Positions 1 through 6,724 are shown, counted from the first letter of the stretch. The stretch: 6,939 nt of DNA from Deltaproteobacteria bacterium (GCA_019309685.1 JAFDFT010000122.1:1-6939), one strand, 5' to 3'. Numbers and translations: made by a program. The notes: generated by a model from the sequence alone, not told the origin.

Positions 1-120
1 ATAATTAATAAAAACATTTTTCATTATATAATAGGACTCGCCTATACGACCTTTAATAAATCTGAAAAGATGGCAACTTCCAGCAAAAAAACAGTCTGGA
101 AAATAGTAAAAGGAAACTAA
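1..120 (+). CDS. Possible 3' end of an upstream gene (partial, product unknown)
   Basis: Frame 1 is open from the first base to a TAA at 118-120, followed at once by a second in-frame TAA. The other two forward frames have stops within the first few codons. The 39 residues include the stretches FHYIIGLAYTTF and KTVWKIVKGN, a plausible mixed hydrophobic/basic C-terminus, but I recognise no domain. In DNA this AT-rich a 39-codon open run could arise by chance perhaps one time in twenty, so the evidence is modest. An internal ATG at 70 could start only a 16-residue peptide and has no clear ribosome binding site. A C-terminal helix of a TetR-type regulator would suit the operator-like palindrome downstream, but that is speculation. 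Confidence 0.4.
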   Translation: MINKNIFHYIIGLAYTTFNKSEKMATSSKKTVWKIVKGN

Positions 121-216
121 TAATACAAGAGAATACTTGGATATTTTTTATTATTTCTATTTTCCCATTAAAACGAAGAAAAATTAGGATATAAGCTGTA
201 TTGTGTCAATAAAAAA

Positions 217-230
217 AACGAACGCTCGTT
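217..230. promoter_or_regulatory. Operator-like 14-bp palindrome
   Basis: AACGAACGCTCGTT reads as its own reverse complement except at one symmetric pair near the centre (positions 6 and 9 of the site). It lies in an A/T-rich stretch, ending 8 bp before a TTGACA -35 box. Size, symmetry and placement resemble binding sites of TetR-family or similar dimeric repressors, which often control acyl-CoA catabolic operons. No regulator gene is complete in the window, so the family is inference. As RNA it would give only a 5-bp stem with a 4-nt loop, and it lies upstream of the predicted transcription start, so a DNA-binding role is likelier than a terminator. Confidence 0.5.
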
Positions 231-238
231 ATTATTTC

Positions 239-267
239 TTGACATGACCTGTATGGCTGGCTATTAA
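239..267 (+). promoter_or_regulatory. Sigma-70-type promoter of the five-gene cluster
   Basis: A perfect TTGACA -35 hexamer (239-244) is followed by exactly 17 bp and a TATTAA -10-like hexamer (262-267, 4 of 6 consensus bases). Transcription should start near 274-276, giving a 5' leader of about 140 nt before the first ATG at 416. It is the best promoter match in the upstream region and points into the cluster. The palindrome just upstream suggests repressible control. Confidence 0.6.
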
Positions 268-274
268 GTATACC

Positions 275-415
275 TGAATCGTTTAATGAATCAGTTTCAT
301 ATTGATCATTCTATCCAACAATTTACGGTGAAATCATTTAGATGCATGAATGAAATGTTGTTCTTAATCCTTGGGTTCTCCAATATACTTACCTAATTTA
401 AAAGGGGGATAAATT
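275..415 (+). other. Long AT-rich 5' leader
   Basis: This untranslated leader is about 140 nt. It can form small AT-rich hairpins: ATGAA/TTCAT (286-290 with 296-300), and a nested pair with CAAC at 316-319 opposite GTTG at 357-360 and TCATT (334-338) opposite AATGA (349-353). None is GC-rich and I recognise no riboswitch core. It ends with a GGGGG Shine-Dalgarno-like run at 404-408, seven bases before the ATG at 416. Confidence 0.3.
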
Positions 416-1381
416 ATGTTTGAAACAAAAATAACAAAAATGCTTGGTATTCAATATCCAATTATTGGCGGCACCATGATGTCTATCTCAACAGCCGATT
501 TTGTCGCGGCAATATCCAACGCCGGGGGATTGGGAATACTCGCATCTGTCATCTACAAGAGCAAGGAAGAGTTTGCGGAAGCTGTGGACAGGATTCAGGA
601 ACTCACGGAAAAACCCTTTGCCGTAAACATCAACCTTTTTCCAGCCATGCGCGTCATCGACAATAACGAATATATAGATGTCATGGTGGAAAAAGGAGTA
701 AAGGTCGTTGAAACATCCGGTCATTCCGCTCCTGAAGATCTTTGCAAACGTTTTAAGGATGCGGGTATGACGTGGATCCACAAGTGCGTTGGCGTCCGAT
801 ACGCGCTCAAAGCCCAAGGCCTGGGTGCCGATATCATTACTGTTGTAGGATATGAAAATGGAGGGGCCACAGGCAAGCTCGATCTTGGCACCCTGGTACT
901 TGTCACAACGGTTGTGGATGCCGTGAACGTCCCTGTGATCGGCGGCGGCGGCATCTCAGACGGCCGTGGCCTCTCAGCGGTCCTGTCCCTGGGAGCGAGC
1001 GCTGTTATTATTGGTACACTTCTGCTTGTCACCAAAGAATGCCCCATACATAACAAACTGAAAGAATCATTCGTCAATGCGTCCGAACTGGATACCATGC
1101 TCATAATGAGATCCATCGGAGCCACCCACAGGGTCTGGACAAATACTGCCGCACAAAAATGCGCTGAGGTTGAAACCGGTGGAGGTGGCTTTGAAGAAGT
1201 TCTTAATGTCGTTTCAGGAGAAAAATCCAAAATGATGTATGATACTGGCGATCTGGATGCGGGAATTATTTCACTGGGTCAAGGTATCGGACTGGTTCAT
1301 GATATACCGACAGTCAAGGAACTTTTTGACCGTATTATGTCTCAGGCAACCGAAGTTGTTGAACAGCTCAAGGCAAGCTGA
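416..1381 (+). CDS. Nitronate monooxygenase/2-nitropropane dioxygenase-family FMN protein, atypical active site
   Basis: A 321-residue TIM-barrel flavoprotein of the family that holds nitronate monooxygenases and the enoyl-ACP reductase FabK. Family signs are the N-terminal YPIIGGTMM strand-loop (residues 14-22), SNAGGLGILA (34-43), the barrel core GADIITVVGYENGGATG (137-153) and the FMN-phosphate loop VIGGGGISDGRG (174-185) followed by GASAVIIGT. Length is normal. The usual EAGGH-G motif, whose His is the catalytic base in class I nitronate monooxygenases, reads ENGGATG here, with Ala at that site (residue 151). The first loop is PIIGGT rather than the common QGGM or QAPM type. FMN binding therefore looks intact, but nitronate oxidation is doubtful; a reductase or isomerase role on an acyl-CoA is possible. 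The start has a GGGGG ribosome site at 404-408. It is the first gene after the promoter, and only 4 nt separate it from the next. Confidence 0.85.
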   Translation: MFETKITKMLGIQYPIIGGTMMSISTADFVAAISNAGGLGILASVIYKSKEEFAEAVDRIQELTEKPFAVNINLFPAMRVIDNNEYIDVMVEKGVKVVETSGHSAPEDLCKRFKDAGMTWIHKCVGVRYALKAQGLGADIITVVGYENGGATGKLDLGTLVLVTTVVDAVNVPVIGGGGISDGRGLSAVLSLGASAVIIGTLLLVTKECPIHNKLKESFVNASELDTMLIMRSIGATHRVWTNTAAQKCAEVETGGGGFEEVLNVVSGEKSKMMYDTGDLDAGIISLGQGIGLVHDIPTVKELFDRIMSQATEVVEQLKAS

Positions 1382-1385
1382 AATT

Positions 1386-2843
1386 ATGAACATATTGAAT
1401 TCGATCAACGAAAGCCCCCTGTTCAAAATAGCAAATCCGAAAAGTATCGCTCTTTTCGGCGCATCGAATAATATTACCTCAATGGGCAGCATTATGCTGA
1501 GTTCTCTTCTTTCCATTGGATACGAAGGAACGATTTACCCTGTTCATCTAAAAGAAGAGACCGTTCAGGATATTAAAGCCTACAAAAGCGTCCTTGATTT
1601 ACCTGAAACCCCTGACCTTTCAATTATTGTACTGCCAACGAACATCGTATGTAAGACAATGGATCAATGCGGCCGTAAAGGGATCAAACACGCGGTTGTT
1701 GTTTCAGGAGGTTTTAAAGAAGTCGGAACACAGGGTAAAGATATGGAAACCGAGCTTATTCAAATCGCTAAAAAATACGGTATCCGCTTTTTGGGCCCGA
1801 ATTGCCTGGGAATTGCTAATCCTCACCAGAAGCTGAATCCAACCCCCTTTTCGTACGAAGGTTTACCCGGCTGTATTGGCATGGCGTCACAAAGCGGAAG
1901 CTTTGTGACACAAATGTTTGATTATCTGAATCGATTGGGTTTGGGATTCAGCACGGCATTCAGTGTTGGAAATGAAGCAAATATAGATATTATTGATTGC
2001 ATGAAATACCTGGGTGCCTGCCCAAATACTAAAGTCATTAGTATGTATATAGAAGGTATAAAACACGGCAAGGCTTTTGTTGAAACTGCCAGAGCCATTA
2101 TCCCCCATAAACCGATTGTGGCTCTTTATGTGGGAGGCTCGGAAGCGGGTAGACAGGCGGGCTTTTCCCATACAGGGGCCATGGCTGGTCCTGATCGGCT
2201 CTATGATGGAATCTTTCGCCAAAGCGGCGTTATCAGAGCGCAATCTATTACAGAACTCTTTGATTTCAGCTGGGCTTTATCCAGCCAGCCTCGCAGTATT
2301 GGCCGAAAAGTGATCGTTCAAACCAACTCCGGAGGTCCTGGAGCTACAGCGGCAGATGCAATCGGTAGAGAAGGCATGGAACTGTCTCCGCTTTCCCAAA
2401 AAACACGTGATAAGCTAGCGCCTTTTATTCCTCATACCGGAAGCATTAAAAATCCTATTGATATTACTTTTTCACGAAATCAAATGGACTTTTACACAAA
2501 TATTCCGGAAATATTGCTTAAGGAAGAAAATGCCGACATGTTGATGATTTACTTCCTTGCGCCTACAAACATGATAAAACAGATGATGATTAAAATGGGG
2601 GTCCCGAAAAATGAGTTAAACAAAAAATTAGATGAAATCGTCCATAAAAATTCTGACGCTTTTATGGCAATGCTGGATAACCATAAAAAACCTGTTATTG
2701 GTTATACATATAACAGTATTCAAGAACATTTTATCCGCGCACTGATTGACCGGGGAATTCCTATTTTCCCTGATCCTAAACGCGCAGCAAAAGCAATGGG
2801 TGCGGTCATCCAGTATGGGCAGATGAGTAACAAAACCCAATAG
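1386..2843 (+). CDS. Acyl-CoA synthetase (NDP-forming), alpha-type subunit without ATP-grasp domain
   Basis: A 485-residue relative of the alpha subunit of ADP-forming acetyl-CoA synthetase and of the N-terminal part of Pat/acyl-CoA synthetase fusions. Visible in order: a CoA-binding Rossmann domain (about 13-105, with SIALFGASNN), the RFLGPNCLG motif (134-142), a succinyl-CoA-ligase-like domain with ASQSGSF (167-173) and SVGNEANID (193-201), and GFSHTGAMAG (259-268), whose His262 fits the phosphohistidine of the family. A third domain follows with TNSGGPGA (313-320) and NPIDIT (356-361). The family couples acyl-CoA, ADP and phosphate to acid, CoA and ATP, reversibly. The ATP-grasp beta part is absent from this chain and from the window, so the protein needs a distant partner or does another CoA-transfer job. 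The ATG at 1386 is chosen because domain similarity starts there; an in-frame ATG at 1239 would overlap the previous gene by 143 nt. The ribosome site is weak (AAGG at 1370-1373), suggesting translational coupling to the gene just upstream. Confidence 0.88.
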   Translation: MNILNSINESPLFKIANPKSIALFGASNNITSMGSIMLSSLLSIGYEGTIYPVHLKEETVQDIKAYKSVLDLPETPDLSIIVLPTNIVCKTMDQCGRKGIKHAVVVSGGFKEVGTQGKDMETELIQIAKKYGIRFLGPNCLGIANPHQKLNPTPFSYEGLPGCIGMASQSGSFVTQMFDYLNRLGLGFSTAFSVGNEANIDIIDCMKYLGACPNTKVISMYIEGIKHGKAFVETARAIIPHKPIVALYVGGSEAGRQAGFSHTGAMAGPDRLYDGIFRQSGVIRAQSITELFDFSWALSSQPRSIGRKVIVQTNSGGPGATAADAIGREGMELSPLSQKTRDKLAPFIPHTGSIKNPIDITFSRNQMDFYTNIPEILLKEENADMLMIYFLAPTNMIKQMMIKMGVPKNELNKKLDEIVHKNSDAFMAMLDNHKKPVIGYTYNSIQEHFIRALIDRGIPIFPDPKRAAKAMGAVIQYGQMSNKTQ

Positions 2844-2886
2844 GCCCACACAAATTGATTTTAGCCCATAAAAGGAAAAAACAATT

Positions 2887-4824
2887 ATGAACGCCTTAAA
2901 CAGTCTACTATCGCCAATTAAAATCAAATCAATGGAACTCAACAACCGTGCCGTTATGCCGCCCATGGGTACAAACTTGAGTCAAGACGAAACCGTCAGC
3001 GATGCAAACCTGGCATATATAAAACGAATGGCTGAAGGAGGAGCTGGGCTTATCATCAGCGAAATAGCCTGCGTACATCCCTCAGGGTCTGTTGGCAATG
3101 GACATCTGGGTGTATATGATGACAAATTTATTCCCGGGTTGAAAAAAATGGCACAGGCCATTCACAAAGCCGGTACGAAAACAGCTTTGCAGCTTCACCA
3201 TGCCGGCCGGGAAAGCATTGAACGCCTTCTTAAAGGAGAGGCTATCGGTCCTTCTGCTGTCCCCAGCCTGGTTTATCGTAAGACGCCAAAGGAAATGACA
3301 CTGGAAGATATCCAGATGATCGTTCAATCTTTTGGTCAAGCCGCCATACGCGCACAGGAAGCAGGTTTCGACGCAGTTGAAATTCACGGCGCACACGGAT
3401 ATTTGCTTACACAGTTTCTTTCTTCGATTGCAAACAAACGAGAGGATGAATATGGCGGATCGTTTACAAACCGCGCCCGCTTTATGATCGAAGTGGTCAC
3501 CGAGGTTCGCAGAACTGTTGGCAATGACTTTCCTGTTTTATTGCGTATATCGGCTGAAGAATTTATCAAAACAGGATATACCGTAGAAGATGTCCTGACC
3601 ATTCTGCCTGACCTGGTAACTGCCGGTGTCGATATTATCCATGCATCCGTGGGAACACACGGAAGCCCGGGTGGCGTTACCAGCGCATCACCTGAATACG
3701 AGCCTGGATGGAATGTTCCGAGTGCTAAAAAAATTAAGGAATCGGCAAATATACCGGTCATTGCAGTTGGACGTTTTACGGATCCCAGCCTGGCTGATGA
3801 AGTCATCGCCCGGGGGGATGCGGATTTTGTTGCCTTTGGCCGTCAACAGCTTGCTGACCCGGATTACCTGAAAAAAGCAAAATCGGGACATGCTGATGAC
3901 ATTCGCAAATGCATCGCGTGCAACCAGGGCTGTATTGAGCGCCTCATGCTGGAACCAGGCTCATCGATCAGATGTGCAATTAATCCGGAAACAGGGCAGG
4001 AACTCTTATATCCAAATAAACCCGCTAAACAAAGCCGGAACGTATGGGTGGTGGGAGCCGGCCCGGCTGGCTTGACAGCCGCATTCGAAGCCAAGAGGCT
4101 CGGGCATCAGGTGACACTTTTTGAAAAAGAACAAAAAGCCGGCGGACAGCTTCATTATGCCAGTAAGGCCCCTTACAAACAAATCTACGGTGAGTGGATT
4201 GAATGGCTCATTGCTCAGGTAGAAAAAGCAGGCGTGAAAATTCAAACACAAACTGAAGTAACCGAAAACATGATTGAAAAAGAAAAACCGGAAGCTGTTA
4301 TTCTTGCCATTGGCGGGGAGAAAATTATTCCGGATATCCCGGGTAAAGATCTTCCCATTGTCTGTGACGCCTGGCAAATCCTGGGCTCTACGGTTAAGCC
4401 AGGGAAAAATGTTGTTGTTGTTGGCGGAGGGCTCATTGGCATGGAAACTGCTGATTTTCTGTGTAAAACCGGAAGTCATGTCACACTGTTCGAACTCATG
4501 GAACGGTCTCCGGTAACCAAATTCACAAGTCACGGGTACATGCTTCACAAACGATTACGGGAAGCTGAATGTAAACTGGTACTTGGCACTGCAGTGGAAA
4601 GTATTGAAGAACAATCTATAACCATTAACACTCAAGGGAAAAAGGAAACATTTACACCCGTTGACCAGGTAGTACTCGCTGTCGGTATGAAGCCACGAAA
4701 CAATCTCAAAACAATCCTTCAGGAAAATAAGATCCAGCACTATGTTGCGGGAGACGCTCAAGAGGTACGCCGTATTATTGAAGCAACCGATGAAGGGGCG
4801 AAAGCTGCATGGGGTATTAAATAA
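2887..4824 (+). CDS. NADH:flavin oxidoreductase, 2,4-dienoyl-CoA reductase/enoate reductase type (FMN, 4Fe-4S, FAD)
   Basis: A full-length 645-residue member of the family of E. coli 2,4-dienoyl-CoA reductase FadH, enoate reductases and the bile-acid enzymes BaiCD/BaiH. Residues 1-335 form the old-yellow-enzyme FMN barrel, with QLHHAGR (102-108), HGAHGYLLTQF (167-177) and NKREDEYGGS (183-192). Tyr172 and His258 align by eye with FadH Tyr166 and His252, the proton-donor pair. A 4Fe-4S site follows at Cys342, Cys345, Cys349 and Cys363 (C-x2-C-x3-C-x13-C). The FAD dinucleotide motif is GAGPAG (390-395), the NAD(P)H motif GGGLIG (513-518), and VAGDA (620-624) closes the FAD site. Electrons should pass from NAD(P)H through FAD and the cluster to FMN, which reduces an activated C=C bond. 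All cofactor motifs are intact, so it is probably active; a dienoyl-CoA, enoate or cyclic enone substrate cannot be told apart here. AAGGA at 2872-2876 serves as ribosome site. Confidence 0.92.
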   Translation: MNALNSLLSPIKIKSMELNNRAVMPPMGTNLSQDETVSDANLAYIKRMAEGGAGLIISEIACVHPSGSVGNGHLGVYDDKFIPGLKKMAQAIHKAGTKTALQLHHAGRESIERLLKGEAIGPSAVPSLVYRKTPKEMTLEDIQMIVQSFGQAAIRAQEAGFDAVEIHGAHGYLLTQFLSSIANKREDEYGGSFTNRARFMIEVVTEVRRTVGNDFPVLLRISAEEFIKTGYTVEDVLTILPDLVTAGVDIIHASVGTHGSPGGVTSASPEYEPGWNVPSAKKIKESANIPVIAVGRFTDPSLADEVIARGDADFVAFGRQQLADPDYLKKAKSGHADDIRKCIACNQGCIERLMLEPGSSIRCAINPETGQELLYPNKPAKQSRNVWVVGAGPAGLTAAFEAKRLGHQVTLFEKEQKAGGQLHYASKAPYKQIYGEWIEWLIAQVEKAGVKIQTQTEVTENMIEKEKPEAVILAIGGEKIIPDIPGKDLPIVCDAWQILGSTVKPGKNVVVVGGGLIGMETADFLCKTGSHVTLFELMERSPVTKFTSHGYMLHKRLREAECKLVLGTAVESIEEQSITINTQGKKETFTPVDQVVLAVGMKPRNNLKTILQENKIQHYVAGDAQEVRRIIEATDEGAKAAWGIK

Positions 4825-4860
4825 TTAAAATTAATCTTTGACTTTTATTCACATCAAAAA

Positions 4861-4868
4861 AAAGGAGG
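4861..4868 (+). promoter_or_regulatory. Strong ribosome binding site of the ABM-domain gene
   Basis: AAAGGAGG lies 7 nt before the ATG at 4876, inside an A-rich stretch. It fixes the start of this short gene and suggests high translation. The 51-nt gap between genes holds no terminator-like hairpin. Confidence 0.75.
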
Positions 4869-4875
4869 AAATAAA

Positions 4876-5172
4876 ATGATCGTAGTCGCAAAAATTAAAG
4901 CAAAGAGCGGAGAAGAAGATAAAATGGAAAAAGCTTTCTTGGACATAATGCCCAAGGTTGAGCAGGAAGAAGGTACATTGATGTACACCTTGCACAGATC
5001 TCAGAAAGATCCAACAGTATTTCTATTTTATGAGAAATATGCCGATAAAGATGCGCTGAAGCATCACGGTTCAACGCCATATTTTCAAGAACTATTTGGC
5101 GTTCTGGCGCCCCTTCTTGACGGAAACCCTGAAATCGAAATGTATGATGAGATCAAAGGTATAAATAAATAG
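4876..5172 (+). CDS. Small antibiotic-biosynthesis-monooxygenase (ABM) domain protein, YgiN-like
   Basis: A 98-residue protein made of one ABM domain (dimeric ferredoxin-like fold). Visible hallmarks are the first strand MIVVAKIKAKSG (1-12), the helix around MEKAFLDIMPKV (17-28), the EEGTLMYTLHRSQKDP turn and strand (31-46), FLFYEKYADKDALKHH (49-64), then STPYFQEL (66-73), where members typically have a TPHF-like motif. Family members include quinol monooxygenase YgiN and heme- or polyketide-oxidising enzymes; many have no known substrate. Cofactor-free oxygenation makes little sense next to oxygen-sensitive Fe-S enzymes, so a binding, isomerase or quinone-protection role is possible; this is inference. 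His40, Glu53, His63 and His64 are candidate polar residues. No signal peptide, so cytosolic. It lies 51 nt after the oxidoreductase gene and 22 nt before the dehydratase-family gene, clearly within the same transcript. Confidence 0.85.
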   Translation: MIVVAKIKAKSGEEDKMEKAFLDIMPKVEQEEGTLMYTLHRSQKDPTVFLFYEKYADKDALKHHGSTPYFQELFGVLAPLLDGNPEIEMYDEIKGINK

Positions 5173-5178
5173 ATTTTC

Positions 5179-5187
5179 AAAGGAGGT
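5179..5187 (+). promoter_or_regulatory. Near-ideal Shine-Dalgarno of the dehydratase-family gene
   Basis: AAAGGAGGT is a full-length match to the 16S anti-Shine-Dalgarno and sits 7 nt before the ATG at 5195. It is the strongest ribosome site in the cluster, fitting high production of the last enzyme, and it settles the start codon. Confidence 0.8.
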
Positions 5188-5194
5188 ATCTATC

Positions 5195-6658
5195 ATGAGA
5201 ACCAAACAACAGTACATGGAAGGCCTGGGAAAAATGAAACGAAATCTTTATCACAATGGTGAAAAGATTGATAGGCTTGATGAACATCAAATGCCGTGCA
5301 TCAACACCATCGGCACAACATATGATGAAGCTGAAAAACCTGAAAATGCGGACTTAATGACAGCCAAATCGCATCTGACGGGTGAGACCATTAACAGGTT
5401 TACCCATATCCACCAGAACACGGAAGACCTTCACAAGAAACAGGATATGACACGCTTTCTCTGCAGAAAAGTTGGAGGATGTATTCAGCGCTGTATGGGC
5501 ATCGATGGGACCAATGCCATTTACAACGCCAGCTATGAAGCCGACAAATTGAACAATGGGGCTACTGAATACCATGAAAACTTTAAGAAATGGCTGGAAC
5601 GATTTCAAACTGAAGACCTGGTCGGATGTTGTGCGCAAACAGATGTAAAAGGTGACCGCATGAAAAGACCTGCGGACCAGGTGGACCCAGATCTGTACAC
5701 TCGGGTTGTTGAAAAGAAAAGTGACGGTATTGTGGTACGCGGATGCAAACTTCACATCTCAGAAGCATCGGTAGCAGATGAAGTCCTGGTTGTACCCACA
5801 AGAGCGCTGAGACCCGAAGACAAAGATTACGCACTGGCTTTTGCGGTGCCGGGTGACTGGGACGGATTGAAACAGGTTGTTACAATTCATAATTACCGAG
5901 AAAGAAAACATTTCCCCCGCGGGTTTATGCCCGGTGCAACAGACTCATACATAATCTTTGATGATATGTTTGTACCATGGGAAAGAGTCTTCTTGTGTGG
6001 TGAATACCAGCACGGCGGCGCGCTGGCCCTTCTTTTCGCTCTGTTTCACCGGCACAGTTACTCAGGCTGTAAACCGGCTATTGGTGATGTTATACTCGGC
6101 ACAGCAGCACTGGCTGCAGAATATAATGGCATTCAGAAAACTTCCCACGTCAGGGATAAATTCGCTGAAATTATCAAAGTAACCGAGTTGGGATACGCAG
6201 CCGGATATACGGTATCTGATCTTGGCAAACCGGAAGTCTATATGCCGGGCGTTGGGTTTATGCCTTACGGACCGGGCAGCTATATACCCAACTCCATCTA
6301 TTGTAATGTCGGCCGGTGCCTTACCGGTGAAGCTGTATTTCACGAGACTGAAATCCTTACTGACATTTCAGGTGGTGTGCCCGCGACATTTCCTTATGAA
6401 GGAGACTTTGTCAATCCGGAAACAAAAGATCTGCTCAACAAGTATTTGATGCGCAATCCGGATATTTCCGCTGAAAACCAGGCACAGTTCTGGCGTTACG
6501 TTGGCGACATGCTATGCTCCGCCACAGGCGGCATCAACAACGTAGGGAATTACCATGGCGGCGGTTCACCCATCATGGAAAGCATAGCGATTACGACTCA
6601 GTATGATATCGAAGAAAGAAAAGAGCTGGTCAAAGGTCTTGCCGGCATCAAGGACTGA
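5195..6658 (+). CDS. 4-hydroxybutyryl-CoA dehydratase/vinylacetyl-CoA delta-isomerase family Fe-S flavoprotein
   Basis: A 487-residue protein of the HpaB/AbfD fold (acyl-CoA-dehydrogenase-like), matching the Clostridium aminobutyricum 4-hydroxybutyryl-CoA dehydratase in length and along the chain. That enzyme uses FAD and a 4Fe-4S cluster for a ketyl-radical dehydration to crotonyl-CoA and also isomerises vinylacetyl-CoA. Its cluster ligands Cys99, Cys103, His292 and Cys299 correspond to Cys96, Cys100, His285 and Cys292 here (CIQRC and HRHSYSGC), with identical spacing; the presence of these ligands argues against an ordinary HpaB monooxygenase. Tyr296 and Lys300 are kept as Tyr289 and Lys293. 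Other shared segments are INRFTHIHQNTEDL (66-79), DPDLYTRVVEK (164-174), DGIVVRG (177-183) and HGGGSP (454-459). By an alignment made from memory, Thr190 becomes Ser189, Glu257 becomes Asp250 and Glu455 becomes Gly451. So the family and cofactors are solid, but the reaction is not: it may be a divergent dehydratase or isomerase for another acyl-CoA. It is the last gene of the cluster. Confidence 0.88.
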   Translation: MRTKQQYMEGLGKMKRNLYHNGEKIDRLDEHQMPCINTIGTTYDEAEKPENADLMTAKSHLTGETINRFTHIHQNTEDLHKKQDMTRFLCRKVGGCIQRCMGIDGTNAIYNASYEADKLNNGATEYHENFKKWLERFQTEDLVGCCAQTDVKGDRMKRPADQVDPDLYTRVVEKKSDGIVVRGCKLHISEASVADEVLVVPTRALRPEDKDYALAFAVPGDWDGLKQVVTIHNYRERKHFPRGFMPGATDSYIIFDDMFVPWERVFLCGEYQHGGALALLFALFHRHSYSGCKPAIGDVILGTAALAAEYNGIQKTSHVRDKFAEIIKVTELGYAAGYTVSDLGKPEVYMPGVGFMPYGPGSYIPNSIYCNVGRCLTGEAVFHETEILTDISGGVPATFPYEGDFVNPETKDLLNKYLMRNPDISAENQAQFWRYVGDMLCSATGGINNVGNYHGGGSPIMESIAITTQYDIEERKELVKGLAGIKD

Positions 6659-6724
6659 TACCTTTATCTGTTTCAAATATAACAGTCCTGTACATCGTTC
6701 TGTAATTAAGTAGTATTTTACGCT

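Noticed and set aside
126..170. Possible rho-independent terminator after the partial upstream frame
   Set aside because: There is a T-rich run, but the only stem before it is a few A/T pairs with no GC core, so it is not supportable as a terminator.
721..1230. 169-codon open frame on the minus strand inside the first gene
   Set aside because: It lies wholly antisense to a well-supported flavoprotein gene, has a low-complexity Ser/Pro/Thr-rich composition and shows no recognisable motif.
1239..1385. Upstream in-frame start for the synthetase gene
   Set aside because: The extra 49 residues overlap the first gene by 143 nt, resemble no part of the family, and the family-like sequence begins just after the ATG at 1386.
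4006..4548. 180-codon minus-strand open frame inside the oxidoreductase gene
   Set aside because: It is antisense to the FAD and NAD domains, whose motifs are unmistakable on the + strand, and it has no domain of its own that I can see.
4825..4875. TTGAC-like -35 box in the gap before the ABM gene
   Set aside because: No -10 hexamer lies at a usable distance before the ribosome site, so an internal promoter is not supported.
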